From Candidatus Sumerlaeia bacterium (GTDB lineage: Bacteria; Sumerlaeota; Sumerlaeia; JADFCW01), in assembly GCA_026415575.1 (NCBI GenBank), contig JAOAGV010000013.1, positions 1-60,669 on the forward strand: DNA of 60,669 nucleotides, read 5' to 3'. Position 1 is the stretch's first letter, and each line of letters begins with the position of its first letter. The notes beneath the pieces were generated by a model that was not told the origin of the DNA, searched no databases, and saw only the letters and a list, made by a program, of their open reading frames with translations. This document shows, piece by piece, positions 1-8,910 of this stretch. Made by a program: the position numbers and the translations under genes.

Positions 1-27
1 ATCCATCCTACACACCGCCATGATTTG

Positions 28-150
28 ATCCGGATGCCGTGGAAGGCATCCCTCCGTGGAGGGTCGGGTTCCACCCCGACCGGATTGGTTTTCGGATACC
101 GTGGAAGACCGCCCTCCACTTGGAGGGTCGGGTTCCACCTCGACCCTTTG
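28..150 (+). repeat. Two tandem copies of a dispersed repeat, period about 62-64 bases
   Basis: The core TGGAGGGTCGGGTTCCACC occurs at 57-75 and again at 121-139. In both copies it is followed by a CGACC block and preceded by CGGAT-CCGTGGAAG. A third copy on the minus strand lies at 52808-52826 and keeps the flanking CGACCG, ATT, CGGA and CCGTG blocks. The core can fold on itself, because GGTCG pairs with CGACC. This looks like a REP/MITE-like dispersed element. Confidence 0.7.
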
Positions 151-330
151 ACGCCCGCTTTCTTTATTGTTTTCGCGCCCCGCAAGTCGTTCAGCGTCGT
201 TATCAATCCCGCCTCGCCGCCATGTATTTTTCAGCCAACCCCAGATAACAACGCCGACCTCCGAACAACAACAATGCCAGGGCAATCCTGTTGCTTTTGG
301 GCTTGACTGGGTGTGGCTTGCTGTTTGAAA

Positions 331-346
331 CCTGCCTGTAGGCAGG
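331..346. repeat. Perfect hairpin CCTGCC-TGTA-GGCAGG
   Basis: This is a perfect 6-bp stem with a four-base loop, about 190 bases before the first gene. No T-run follows it, so it is not a standard terminator. It may be a small dispersed palindrome or a leader RNA structure. Confidence 0.4.
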
Positions 347-531
347 GAAATGTTCACATTCCGCCGACAGAAATCGGGAATTCAAAGGCCAAACCTTGCC
401 GGGGGCGGCAACGCCGCATCGGGCCGTCGAACATCGTTTTCGAGGCACGGGCGTTTGCATGGAACCTCGGTTTTGCGCACTGGGCATTCTCGGCGGTTTG
501 GCCGTTTCCATTACGCTCGGAGGAAATCAGA

Positions 532-2328
532 ATGAAACGAAGGATTGCAATCGCAGCACTTGCGCTAATTGGACTGACGCCGTGCGTTGTTGGCGCAAGC
601 GCGCAGCAAACGTTCAAAGAGATGGTCGGACCGGTGCAGATTGGTCCGGTGACCCAGACCTCGCCGCTCCTTGTGCCGTTCATTACGTGGGGCGGCGACA
701 TGGCGACGTTCTATGCGAACGGCGGGCTGGAAACCCGGCCGGGAACAATCTTTCAGAAGCAGGGTCTGAATCTCAAGCTGACGCCGGGAGACAATTTTGT
801 CCAACAAGTGCGCGACTACCTCGCCGGCAAGACGCCCTTCCTGCGAGGCACGTTTCGCATGATCGGCATGGCCAGCGAGGTCATTGGCAGCGACCCGCGC
901 ACCAAGGGCGTGGTGATTTTGCAGATGACGTGGTCGGCGGGCGATCACCTCGTGGTGCGCAGCCATGTCAAAACCATCAGCGACCTGAAAGGCAAGACAC
1001 TGGTGCTGCAAACCGGCGGCCCGCACGTGGGCATGTTGGACGACATTCTCAAAACCGCGCGGCTGAGCTGGGACGATGTCAAAATTGTCTGGGCCAAGGA
1101 TTTGACCGGCTCACCCGACTGTCCGGCCGAACTTTTCCGGAAAAACCCCAACATAGACGGATGTTTTGCCATCAGTCCCGACATGATCGGACTGTGCGGC
1201 GGCTTGCAGAACACCGGCACGGGCGCCGAGGGCACGGTCAAGGGGGCGCGCGTTCTGGTTTCCACCGCCGAGATGGCGCGCTCGATCGCCGATGTCTATG
1301 TCTGCCGGAAAGATTTTTACGACGCCAACAAAGCCCTGATCACCAAGTTTGTTGCCGGCTATCTCAAGGCGTGCGAAGAGGTGGTCGAACTGAAAAAGGA
1401 ATACGAGAAGAAGGGCTCGCCGGCCTACACGCAGCTTCTGACCCTCACGCAAAGCATCTATGGCAAAGACGTCATTCCGACGCTCGAAGAGGCCCACGGC
1501 CTGCTGTCGGACTGTGTGTTTGTGCATTATCAGGGCAATGTCGAGTTTTTCACGCAGCCCAACAATCTGCACGGGTTCGAAGCATTTCAGAAGTCGGCGC
1601 TCGATCTGGCCGTCGGGCGCGGCTACGCCAAAATCCGCACGGGTCTTTTCCCGTCCGGGCTCGATTACAACTCCCCGGACTTTGTGGGCTACCTGAAGGG
1701 AACGGCCACGGCGGAATTTGTGGACATTCCGGCGGCTCCGGGCGCCAGCGCCGATGCCATCTATGAGTTCAGCGTCAGTTTCGATCCGAACATCACCGAG
1801 TTTGATCCGGTGCGCTACGGCGCGGAGTTCCAGCATGTTGTCGAGACCGCCGACAAATTCGGCAACGCGGTGTTTCTGATTCGCGGCCATTGCGACCCCA
1901 GCAAAGTGTTGTATGAGCTGGTTCAGGCGGGCATGAAAAAGGGTATTTTGCAGCGCACGGGCACGCCGGGCAACTACCGCTATTCGCTGCGGGGCAAGCC
2001 GCTGGACCTTGCGCAGACGGCGGAGATCGTCAAGATGATCGAGGCGGGGGAGTTTGACGGCGTGCCGGAGTTCAATCCGCGGGCGACCTTGCAGGCTGCG
2101 CTGAACATTTCCCAACGGCGGGCCGAAGCCGTGCGCGACGCCATTGTCGCCTATGCCCAGCAGAAAGGTATAAAGATAGACAAGACGCAATTTCAGGCCG
2201 TCGGCGTGGGCGTCCGCGAGCCGTTTATCGCCGTGCCGCGCGACAAGGACCAGATTCGGCAGAACACACGCGCCCAGTTCCGTCTGGTGCGCGTGGCCGC
2301 CGAAATGGACACCGTGCCCGAACTGTAA
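532..2328 (+). CDS. Secreted NMT1/NitT-type substrate-binding protein fused to an OmpA-like domain
   Basis: The product has 598 residues. Start 532 is chosen because GGAGGA lies 8 bases upstream and the sequence then opens with a signal peptide of about 26 residues (MKRRIAIAALALIGL, cleavage near ASA-QQ). Residues about 30-400 resemble a periplasmic substrate-binding protein of the nitrate/sulfonate/taurine class. Residues about 425-590 look like an OmpA domain: a GHCD motif near 450, SQRRAEAVRDAI near 527 and a GVGVREPF motif near 558. OmpA domains bind peptidoglycan, so this receptor may be tethered to the cell wall. It opens a nine-gene same-strand cluster that also encodes a second SBP-OmpA, a third SBP, an ABC permease and an ATPase. 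The ligand cannot be told from sequence. Confidence 0.8.
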   Translation: MKRRIAIAALALIGLTPCVVGASAQQTFKEMVGPVQIGPVTQTSPLLVPFITWGGDMATFYANGGLETRPGTIFQKQGLNLKLTPGDNFVQQVRDYLAGKTPFLRGTFRMIGMASEVIGSDPRTKGVVILQMTWSAGDHLVVRSHVKTISDLKGKTLVLQTGGPHVGMLDDILKTARLSWDDVKIVWAKDLTGSPDCPAELFRKNPNIDGCFAISPDMIGLCGGLQNTGTGAEGTVKGARVLVSTAEMARSIADVYVCRKDFYDANKALITKFVAGYLKACEEVVELKKEYEKKGSPAYTQLLTLTQSIYGKDVIPTLEEAHGLLSDCVFVHYQGNVEFFTQPNNLHGFEAFQKSALDLAVGRGYAKIRTGLFPSGLDYNSPDFVGYLKGTATAEFVDIPAAPGASADAIYEFSVSFDPNITEFDPVRYGAEFQHVVETADKFGNAVFLIRGHCDPSKVLYELVQAGMKKGILQRTGTPGNYRYSLRGKPLDLAQTAEIVKMIEAGEFDGVPEFNPRATLQAALNISQRRAEAVRDAIVAYAQQKGIKIDKTQFQAVGVGVREPFIAVPRDKDQIRQNTRAQFRLVRVAAEMDTVPEL

Positions 2329-2378
2329 AAGCAAAAGTCCACCAACGCTGCACAGGGACGGGTACAAAGGGGAAGACA

Positions 2379-3392
2379 ATGAAACGACAACCGACGGTTT
2401 GGGCCTTTTCGCTCGCGCTGGCGGCACTGCTCATGGCATCCCGCATCGTTCCGGGGCAAAGCGCCGACGAGACGCTGCATCACAACAATGTGATGATTGT
2501 CCTCGACTCGTCGGGCTCGATGGATGAGCGGATGGCCGGAAACATGCGGAAAATTGACGCGGCCAAGAAAGCCTTGATCGAGGTGCTGAATCAGGTGCCG
2601 CCGGACACACACATCGGCCTGTTGGTTTTCAGCGCGCGCAACCTCCAAACGGACTATGTCTATCCCCTCGGCCCGCGCGATGACGCGCGGCTTCGGCAGG
2701 CGATTCTTCAGCCGCAGCCGGGCGGTAATACGCCCCTCGGCGCATACATAAAAAAGGGGGCTGACTACCTGCTCGAACGCCGCGCCAAACAGCGCGGCTA
2801 CGGCACCTACCGGTTGCTCATTGTCACCGACGGCGAGTCCACCGACCAACTCGTGGATCCCTATTTGCCCGACGTATTGGCCCGCGGCATCATCGTGGAC
2901 GTCATCGGCGTCAACATGAAGGCCGACCATACGTTGGCCACGAAGGTGCATTCCTACCGGCGCGCCGACGATCCGGCCTCGCTGCGGCGCGCCGTGGCCG
3001 AAGTATTTGCAGAAGTCAGCGACAAAGACACCGGCATAGCCGACGAAAGCGTGCTGGCGGACATTGCCGCCCTTCCCGAAGAAATGGCAACGGCGATGTT
3101 ACAGGCGCTGTCCAACAGCAGCACGGCCAACCAACCGATCGGAACAAAGACGCCCGCGGCCGTGGAACCAAAGGCACCCGCAGGAGTCCAACCGCCCGCC
3201 TCGAAGGCGCCAACCCGGCCGAAAAGCGCTGCGCCCTCGCGAAGCAGAAAATCCGGCGATACGGCGGACACGCTCAAAACCGCATTCACGGTCATTCTGA
3301 TTGCGGTGATCATAATCATGCTCGCCGCACTGCGTGCGGCCAAAGCCGGCAGCGGCGGGTCCCACCCACGGGGAAGGAGACGCCGTCCATGA
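2379..3392 (+). CDS. Membrane-anchored von Willebrand factor A domain protein
   Basis: The product has 337 residues. An N-terminal signal segment (about 1-28) is followed by a VWA domain at about 36-210. The metal-ion site is intact: DSSGSM near 43, the threonine in GGNTPLGA near 118 and VTDGES near 149. A proline/alanine/lysine-rich linker (about 250-295) leads to one C-terminal transmembrane helix (about 300-322). The domain is thus expected outside the cytoplasmic membrane, with a short cytoplasmic tail. VWA domains usually assemble protein complexes through a bound divalent metal. The next gene starts at 3389 inside this stop codon (ATGA), which points to translational coupling. Confidence 0.85.
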   Translation: MKRQPTVWAFSLALAALLMASRIVPGQSADETLHHNNVMIVLDSSGSMDERMAGNMRKIDAAKKALIEVLNQVPPDTHIGLLVFSARNLQTDYVYPLGPRDDARLRQAILQPQPGGNTPLGAYIKKGADYLLERRAKQRGYGTYRLLIVTDGESTDQLVDPYLPDVLARGIIVDVIGVNMKADHTLATKVHSYRRADDPASLRRAVAEVFAEVSDKDTGIADESVLADIAALPEEMATAMLQALSNSSTANQPIGTKTPAAVEPKAPAGVQPPASKAPTRPKSAAPSRSRKSGDTADTLKTAFTVILIAVIIIMLAALRAAKAGSGGSHPRGRRRRP

Positions 3393-4960
3393 GCGAGCGG
3401 AATCCCAAAGGCTGCCTGCTGGCCGCGCTGATCTGGCTTGTCATTCTCGCTGCGTTGGCGGTCGCGGCGAAGGTATTCCTTCTGCCTGCACTACGGGACA
3501 AATGGGAAAAAAAAGAGGAAGGCTATAAGCACAAAATCCGGCTGGCGGCCGATTCGTTTTCCGGCTATTGCATCCTGCGCTCGGCGGCCATGGCCTATGA
3601 ACTGCGCACGCAGGGAATCAAACTGGTGGTGGAAGACGACAAAGCCGACTACGAAGCGCGCATCAAGGCCCTGCGCAACCGCCAGTTCGAGATGGCCGTC
3701 TTCACGGTGGATTCGCTGGTGCTGACCGGCGCGAAGCTGGGCGAGTTTCCGGCGGTCATTATCGCCGTGATAGATGAAAGCAACGGCGCCGATGCCATCG
3801 TGGCCTATAAGTCCGCCGTGGGGAGTCTTCAGGACCTCGACCATCCGGACGGGCGGTTTGTCCTCACGCCGCAGTCGCCGAGCGAGTTTCTGGCGCGCAT
3901 TGTCAAAGCCGATTTCAACCTGCCGCGCCTGCCGGAGAAGTGGTGGATCGCAGCCGAGGGTGCGTCGGACGTTTTCCGGCAGTTTCGCGCCGCCGACAAG
4001 ACCGCCAAACGCGCCTACGTACTTTGGGAACCCTACGTGTCGAAGGCTCTGGAGATCCCCGATGCCCATGTGTTGCTCGACAGTGCCAAGATCAAGGGCT
4101 ACATTCTGGATGTGCTGGTGGCCGAACGCACATTTCTGGCCGAAAATCCCGCTTTGGTCCGCGCGGTTCTCGAAGCTTATTTTCGCGTCGCCTATGTGTG
4201 GGCGCAAAAAAGCGACGGTATGAAAAGCATGGTCATGGGGGACGCACAGAAAACCGGCACAGAAAGCCTGACCGACGCCCAAGCAGCCAAACTGGTGCAA
4301 GGCATCGAGTGGAAGAGCACTCTGGAAAACTACGCCTATTTCGGCCTGCAGGGCGCGCCGACCACCGGCGGGCCCCCGCCCATTCAGGAGTCCATTACCA
4401 ACATTGCCCGTGTGCTCGTGCAGACGGGTGCGCTGCCGGCCGATGCCATCCTCGGCAGGGAATCTACGCTGTTTTCGGATCAAGTGTTGAAAGCCCTCCT
4501 TGCGGACAAATTTCATCCCGGCCGACGGGCCAACGTCATCAAGGGAGCCGGCATCGAGAGCCTGCCGGCTGAAACGATCCGAACCCGCGGGCCCCTGCGG
4601 GCGCTGAGCGATGCAGAATGGGAAAGCCTGCGACCTGTCGGCCAGGTCAAAGTCGAGGACATCAGTTTTGCACGGGGCGGCGCACGCCTGAGCGAGGAAG
4701 GACAGCGGCGGCTTGATGATCTGGCGCGCAAACTGTCGGCTTGGCCCGAATACTATCTGGTGGTCGAAGGCAATGCGCGCGCGGAAGGCGATCCGGAGGC
4801 AAACCTGCAACTGGCGCAGGAACGGGCGAAGGCGGTAGCCGACTATCTGATTGCCCGCGGTGTAGCGCCGGCGCGGCTTCGCGCCAAAGCGGTTCCGCCG
4901 TCTCTGAAGGAAGGCGCCGCGCAGTCGGTGTCGTTCGTACTAAAACAGTTGCCCTATTAG
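3389..4960 (+). CDS. Membrane-anchored substrate-binding protein fused to an OmpA-like domain
   Basis: The product has 523 residues. It begins with an uncleaved-looking transmembrane helix (about 9-32) followed by a charged stretch. An NMT1-like solute-binding region covers about 45-340. An OmpA-like domain covers about 410-520, with an ISFARGGARLSEEGQ opening and the EGNARAEGDPEANLQLAQ helix entry near 459. Unlike the SBP-OmpA at 532 it is held in the inner membrane, so it could bridge membrane and peptidoglycan. The start overlaps the stop of the VWA gene. The two SBP-OmpA proteins differ enough to be old paralogues rather than a recent duplication. Confidence 0.78.
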   Translation: MSERNPKGCLLAALIWLVILAALAVAAKVFLLPALRDKWEKKEEGYKHKIRLAADSFSGYCILRSAAMAYELRTQGIKLVVEDDKADYEARIKALRNRQFEMAVFTVDSLVLTGAKLGEFPAVIIAVIDESNGADAIVAYKSAVGSLQDLDHPDGRFVLTPQSPSEFLARIVKADFNLPRLPEKWWIAAEGASDVFRQFRAADKTAKRAYVLWEPYVSKALEIPDAHVLLDSAKIKGYILDVLVAERTFLAENPALVRAVLEAYFRVAYVWAQKSDGMKSMVMGDAQKTGTESLTDAQAAKLVQGIEWKSTLENYAYFGLQGAPTTGGPPPIQESITNIARVLVQTGALPADAILGRESTLFSDQVLKALLADKFHPGRRANVIKGAGIESLPAETIRTRGPLRALSDAEWESLRPVGQVKVEDISFARGGARLSEEGQRRLDDLARKLSAWPEYYLVVEGNARAEGDPEANLQLAQERAKAVADYLIARGVAPARLRAKAVPPSLKEGAAQSVSFVLKQLPY

Positions 4961-4985
4961 AAAAGGCGGCCCTATAGTCGGCGGT

Positions 4986-5813
4986 ATGAATGGTGGCAAG
5001 CCAGAGCTGGGATATACGGCCGCGTCGCGCGGCGCCCAACTGGAGGCGGAGATCAAAAAGCGGGTTCTGTGGCAACTGCTGTCCAGTCCCCTGACGCTCG
5101 GCCCTGTGTTGGTGGGCGCGACGGTGCTGGCCGCGCTATGGACGTTCGGGTTGCGGTCGGGCGTGGCAGCGTTCGGCGGCATTGCGGCCATTTTGGCCGG
5201 GATTGGAGTATTCTTTACGCGGCTGTTTCTAAGCAGCGAGGCGCTCATTCGCAAAACCCTCGCCCGAATTCAAAAGGAGGCCCGCGAGCAACACGAAAAG
5301 GCCTTGGACGTTCTGGAAAAGGAGCTTCGTGCAACGGCCGACGACCGCCGCGACGAAACGTGCCTGCGCGATCTTCGGGCGCTGATGAAAGCGTTCGAGG
5401 AAAGCCGACAGTGGTCGGAAACGCTGAATCCGCGCCTGACGTTTGACATTCTCGGCGGCGTGGGACAACTCTTCGACAGCTGTGTGCGCTCGCTGCGAAA
5501 AGCACTTGAACTGTGGCGGACGGCCGAACGCATGTCCACGCGCGAGGCGCGCGTGCCGATCCTCGAACAGCGCAGACGCATCATCGAAGACGTGCAAAAG
5601 AGCGTGACACAGCTGGGGCATCTGTTGGCGGGAGTTCAAAGTCTCGACGCGGACAGCGAGGCGGGCGACTCGGAACTGGCGCGGATTCGCGCCGAACTGG
5701 ACCAAAGCCTTGAAGTGGCCCGACGGGTCGAGCAGCGCATGAAATCGCTGGATTCCGAACTGGGTACAGCACCGGTGCGCACAGCGAGAAATGGCACGGA
5801 AAAAGAGACGTAG
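4986..5813 (+). CDS. Membrane protein with long coiled coil, function unknown
   Basis: The product has 275 residues and is not a family I recognise. Two hydrophobic helices (about 36-56 and 60-80) are followed by a long charged, helical, coiled-coil-like region (about 85-260) rich in Glu, Arg and Leu. The likely topology is a hairpin in the membrane with a cytoplasmic stalk. It lies 25 bases after the SBP-OmpA gene and before the PspA-like gene, so it is a candidate membrane partner for the PspA-like protein or the AAA+ ATPase. No enzymatic motif is seen. Confidence 0.65.
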   Translation: MNGGKPELGYTAASRGAQLEAEIKKRVLWQLLSSPLTLGPVLVGATVLAALWTFGLRSGVAAFGGIAAILAGIGVFFTRLFLSSEALIRKTLARIQKEAREQHEKALDVLEKELRATADDRRDETCLRDLRALMKAFEESRQWSETLNPRLTFDILGGVGQLFDSCVRSLRKALELWRTAERMSTREARVPILEQRRRIIEDVQKSVTQLGHLLAGVQSLDADSEAGDSELARIRAELDQSLEVARRVEQRMKSLDSELGTAPVRTARNGTEKET

Positions 5814-5840
5814 GCTAAAAACCGAACCCATCACGGTTGG

Positions 5841-5953
5841 AGTGAACAGAGTGGACAGAACGGACGGAGTGGATAAGAAGCAGGGCAAAGCAGGAGCACC
5901 GAGTTTTTCGGCCCCTGTTGTCCATTCTGTCCCTGTCGTCCGCTCCGTCCACC
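5841..5953. repeat. Fold-back pair of 9-base-period GGAC/GTCC repeats
   Basis: The left half (5841-5876) is a run of GGAC units spaced 9 bases apart. The right half (5917-5953) is a run of GTCC units with the same spacing, so the halves are inverted copies around a spacer of about 40 bases. The region is intergenic, in the 207-base gap before the PspA-like gene. The same fold-back layout recurs at 60534-60630. Confidence 0.7.
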
Positions 5954-5975
5954 CGCACCGCAAATAAAGGAAAGC

Positions 5976-5991
5976 GCGGGGCCCGCCCCGC
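5976..5991 (+). other. GC hairpin upstream of the PspA-like gene
   Basis: GCGGGG-CCCG-CCCCGC forms a perfect 6-bp stem about 30 bases before the ATG at 6021. No U-run follows, so it is not a clear terminator. It may affect RNA stability or expression within the operon. Confidence 0.35.
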
Positions 5992-6020
5992 CACCCTTCT
6001 CACAAAGGAGAGCCCCGTCC

Positions 6021-6857
6021 ATGTTCAGAGCACTGGGAAGATGGATCAAGGCAGTCATGTATCTGCTGACCGGCCAGATTGACGCCGCGCGCCGAACGCT
6101 GGACACCAACCCCTACGTCCTGCGCGCCAAATATGAGGAGATCATCCGCGAAAAAACCAACCGCATCCAGCAGTACAAACAGGCGGTCGCCGGCCTGATC
6201 GCCCAACAGGAAGACAAACTGGCCAAGGTCAAAACGCTGACCGAAGAGGTGGAAAAACTCGAACGCCTGAAGGCCGGCGCACTGGCCAAAGCCAAGCAGC
6301 GCGTCGAGGCCCTTCAAGCCCAAGGCCGCGACAAGGAGGCCATTCAGCACGATGAAGAGTATATGAAGTGTCTGGCCGCCTACAATGATTTCTCTTCGAC
6401 TCTGGCGGAAAAGCAGGCGCGGATTGCTGAACTCGAACAAGATGTCGAACTCTACGGCACGCGCATCAAAGAACACAAAGTCCAACTTTCCCAGCTGGTC
6501 CGCGAGATCGAACAAATCAAGGCCGAGGCCGTGGATGCCGTCGCCGACATCATCACCGCCCGTCAGGAGCGCGAGCTCGCTGACGCGCTGTCGGGCATTG
6601 CCGAGGACGGCACGGCCAAGGAATTGCAGCGCATGCGCGAGCTGCGCCGCGAGATCAAGGCCGAAGCGCGAATCTCGAAGGAACTCGCCGGCACCGATGC
6701 CCGCGTCCAGGAGCGCGAATTCCTCGAATATGCCCGCACAACCGCCGCCAACGATGAGTTTGAACGGCTGGTGGGTTTGGCGCGTGCTGCTGATGCTTCC
6801 GAAAAATCGGCCGCCGCAGCCCCGCAAGCCGAGAAAAAATCCGCTTTGCCCGAATGA
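6021..6857 (+). CDS. PspA/IM30-like (ESCRT-III family) protein
   Basis: The product has 278 residues and is almost entirely alpha-helical and charged, with an amphipathic N-terminal helix (MFRALGRWIKAVMYLL). It has the long coiled-coil layout of PspA/IM30/Vipp1 proteins. The spacing of an N-terminal amphipathic helix, two long helices (about 40-200) and a polar tail with an Ala/Lys-rich end fits the family. PspA proteins bind stressed membranes on the cytoplasmic side and form ESCRT-III-like polymers. An AAGGAG ribosome site precedes the ATG. Its place between membrane proteins and an ABC importer with an AAA+ ATPase suggests a membrane-remodelling or stress-linked role. The assignment rests on helical pattern and context; a profile search would settle it. 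Confidence 0.6.
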   Translation: MFRALGRWIKAVMYLLTGQIDAARRTLDTNPYVLRAKYEEIIREKTNRIQQYKQAVAGLIAQQEDKLAKVKTLTEEVEKLERLKAGALAKAKQRVEALQAQGRDKEAIQHDEEYMKCLAAYNDFSSTLAEKQARIAELEQDVELYGTRIKEHKVQLSQLVREIEQIKAEAVDAVADIITARQERELADALSGIAEDGTAKELQRMRELRREIKAEARISKELAGTDARVQEREFLEYARTTAANDEFERLVGLARAADASEKSAAAAPQAEKKSALPE

Positions 6858-6919
6858 CCGGATAAGAGATAAACATGTCGTATATCTTCACATCGCGCAG
6901 GATAGAAAGGAGAACCATC

Positions 6920-8008
6920 ATGAAACGGCATTGTTGGGAAATCGCGTTGATCGCAGCCATCGCGCTCCTCGCAACTTTGGGGCTTGGCGAGGCCTTTGGC
7001 GCCGCCGCGCCGACGCCCAGCTTCTCGCTCGCCTGGAGCGAATATCCCTCTTGGAGCACATTTGGCGTCGCCCATGAAATCAAACTCATCAACGGAAAGA
7101 AAGGTGCGCTTGGCCCCATCGAAAAAAAATGGGGCGTGGACATCGAACTCAAGGAGGCCGAATACGACCCGTGTCTGGTCATGTATGGATCGGGCAAGTG
7201 CGATGCCGCCTGCATCACCAACATGGATGCGCTCAATCCGAGTCTAACGCGCCCGTCGGTGGCCATTCTGCCCAATTCGACCAGTTTCGGCGCCGACGCC
7301 CTGATCGTGACCAAGGACATTACGGACATCAAGCAGCTGCGCGGCAAAAAGGTCTATGGACTGGCCAAGACCGTTTCCGAATACTGCTTTGTCCGCAATC
7401 TCGAACTGCTGGGCGAAAATGAAAAGGACTACGTGTTCACCAACATGGACCCCGCCGCCGCCGCCCTCGCCATGCAGCAAAAACAAAGCGGCTTCGACGC
7501 CATCATCGTATGGAATCCCTTCGTTTTGGAAACGCTCAACCGCCGCAAGGATGTGCGCGTGCTCTTCGACTCGACCAGCATCCCCGGCGAGATTATTGAC
7601 ATGGTGGTTGTGGCGCAGGCCTCGCTCGACCAGCCGGGCGGCAAGGCCTTCGCCCTCGCTGTGATTGACACCTACTACGCCATCAATCAACGGCTGGCCG
7701 ATCCGAAGACCGCCGATGAGACACTCATCGCCCTCGGCGAGAAGTTTTCGCATCTCGACTTGCAGTCCATGCGCAAGGTCGTGAAACAAACGCGCTTCTA
7801 CAGCACGCCGGAAGAAGGCCTGAAAATCCTGACAAGCCCGTCCACGCAGGAGATCATGAAGAAGGTCAGCGCGTTCTGCGTCAGCCACGAGATCGTGCCC
7901 AAAGCGCCCACGATTGGTTTCGGCGACAAGACCGCCGCGCCCAACGCCGCCTTCCGGCTCGATCCGACGTATATCGAGGAATACCTCAAACAGGAGAAAT
8001 CGAAGTAA
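6920..8008 (+). CDS. ABC transporter substrate-binding protein (NitT/TauT-like)
   Basis: The product has 362 residues. Start 6920 is chosen over an ATG at 6875 because AAAGGAG precedes it and the protein then begins with a signal peptide (about 1-28, ending near AFGA). The rest resembles periplasmic binding proteins of the NMT1/nitrate-sulfonate group: LAWSEYPSW near the mature N-terminus, then a two-lobed alpha/beta fold with a hinge near the middle. It has no OmpA domain. Its stop lies 4 bases before the permease start, so it is the dedicated receptor of the importer encoded next. Confidence 0.85.
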   Translation: MKRHCWEIALIAAIALLATLGLGEAFGAAAPTPSFSLAWSEYPSWSTFGVAHEIKLINGKKGALGPIEKKWGVDIELKEAEYDPCLVMYGSGKCDAACITNMDALNPSLTRPSVAILPNSTSFGADALIVTKDITDIKQLRGKKVYGLAKTVSEYCFVRNLELLGENEKDYVFTNMDPAAAALAMQQKQSGFDAIIVWNPFVLETLNRRKDVRVLFDSTSIPGEIIDMVVVAQASLDQPGGKAFALAVIDTYYAINQRLADPKTADETLIALGEKFSHLDLQSMRKVVKQTRFYSTPEEGLKILTSPSTQEIMKKVSAFCVSHEIVPKAPTIGFGDKTAAPNAAFRLDPTYIEEYLKQEKSK

Positions 8009-8012
8009 GCCG

Positions 8013-8819
8013 ATGATTCGCAAACCCATTCCCGCGCGCTGGTCGCTGGCTCTCGGAGTCCTGTCGGTCCTCCTTCTTCTTGCCGCCTATACGGGCCTTT
8101 CCCTCTGGCAGCATCATCGCAACCCCGATGATACGACGATTCCGACATGGAGCCAGCTGGGGGCGGGTGTGAAACAGATCATCGAGCCCAATGCACGCGA
8201 TGGCCAGCGGTGGCTTGTCGCCGACGGCAAAGCCACGTTGATTCGCCTGTTCCTCGGTCTTCTGTGCGGCATTGCAGGCGGCATTGTGCTGGGCTTGCTG
8301 ATGGGGTGCTATCCGGTCATCGAAGCCTTGCTGGTGCCTCCGCTTTCGCTGCTGGCCAAGGAGCCGCCGACCGCCATGCTGGCCGTGTTTTTCGTGCTGG
8401 TCGGAACCGACACCGAGATGTATGTGGCGATGATTGCCTTTGGGATTTTGCCTACGCTGAGCCAAACAGTCTATCTGGGTGTTCGCGAGGTGCCGGCCGA
8501 ACTGCTCGACAAGGCCAGCACGCTCGGCGCCTCGCAACTCGAAATCATCTGGAGCATCATTGCGCGGGCGATTTTCCCCAAGATCATTGACGTCGTCCGG
8601 CTGTCCATCGGCCCGGCCATGGTCTATCTGATTGCCGCCGAAATGCTCGTCGGCGACGTGGGGTTCGGCTACCGCATCCGGCTCCATTCGCGGCTGCTCA
8701 ACATGAATGTGGTCTATCCCTATCTGGCGGTTCTGGCCGCCTTTGGCTTTGCCTTGGACTATGCGCTGCGGCTCCTGCAGCGCTATTGCTGCCCGTGGTA
8801 CGTATCGGGCGAAAAATGA
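8013..8819 (+). CDS. ABC transporter permease, NitT/TauT/SsuC-like
   Basis: The product has 268 residues with about six hydrophobic helices. The EAA loop that docks the ATPase is clear at about 168-180 (ELLDKASTLGASQLEI followed by FPKI). This is the binding-protein-dependent inner-membrane component family of nitrate, taurine and alkanesulfonate importers. It starts 4 bases after the SBP stop and ends where the ATPase leader begins. The start at 8013 is chosen over an upstream in-frame start inside the SBP gene. Confidence 0.88.
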   Translation: MIRKPIPARWSLALGVLSVLLLLAAYTGLSLWQHHRNPDDTTIPTWSQLGAGVKQIIEPNARDGQRWLVADGKATLIRLFLGLLCGIAGGIVLGLLMGCYPVIEALLVPPLSLLAKEPPTAMLAVFFVLVGTDTEMYVAMIAFGILPTLSQTVYLGVREVPAELLDKASTLGASQLEIIWSIIARAIFPKIIDVVRLSIGPAMVYLIAAEMLVGDVGFGYRIRLHSRLLNMNVVYPYLAVLAAFGFALDYALRLLQRYCCPWYVSGEK

Positions 8820-8844
8820 TTACTGGTTTGGAGAACCATCCAAC

Positions 8845-8910
8845 TTGTCCACGCCCTCCCTATCGTCGCTATCATCCGCTCCGTCCGCCGATTCCGCTTG
8901 TCCACCCGAA
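8845..8910 (+). repeat. 9-base-period repeat forming the N-terminus of the ABC ATPase
   Basis: TCC triplets recur every 9 bases or so from 8849 to 8904, matching the repeat family seen elsewhere. Here the repeat lies at the start of the ATPase reading frame and codes for a serine/proline-rich lead before the conserved domain. Confidence 0.55.

Larger units (their letters stand above)
1..531. other. Non-coding leader region
   Basis: No convincing gene is seen in these 531 bases. The open frame that runs into the first gene from 313 has no signal peptide or family similarity before the methionine at 532. The region holds a tandem repeat (28-150) and a perfect 6-bp stem with a 4-base loop at 331-346. 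The base pattern gives no clear promoter for the gene at 532, although the operon promoter should lie here. Confidence 0.6.

Noticed and set aside
5841-5953. CRISPR-like array
   Set aside because: The 9-base units are degenerate and have no unique spacers; the layout is an inverted satellite, not a CRISPR.
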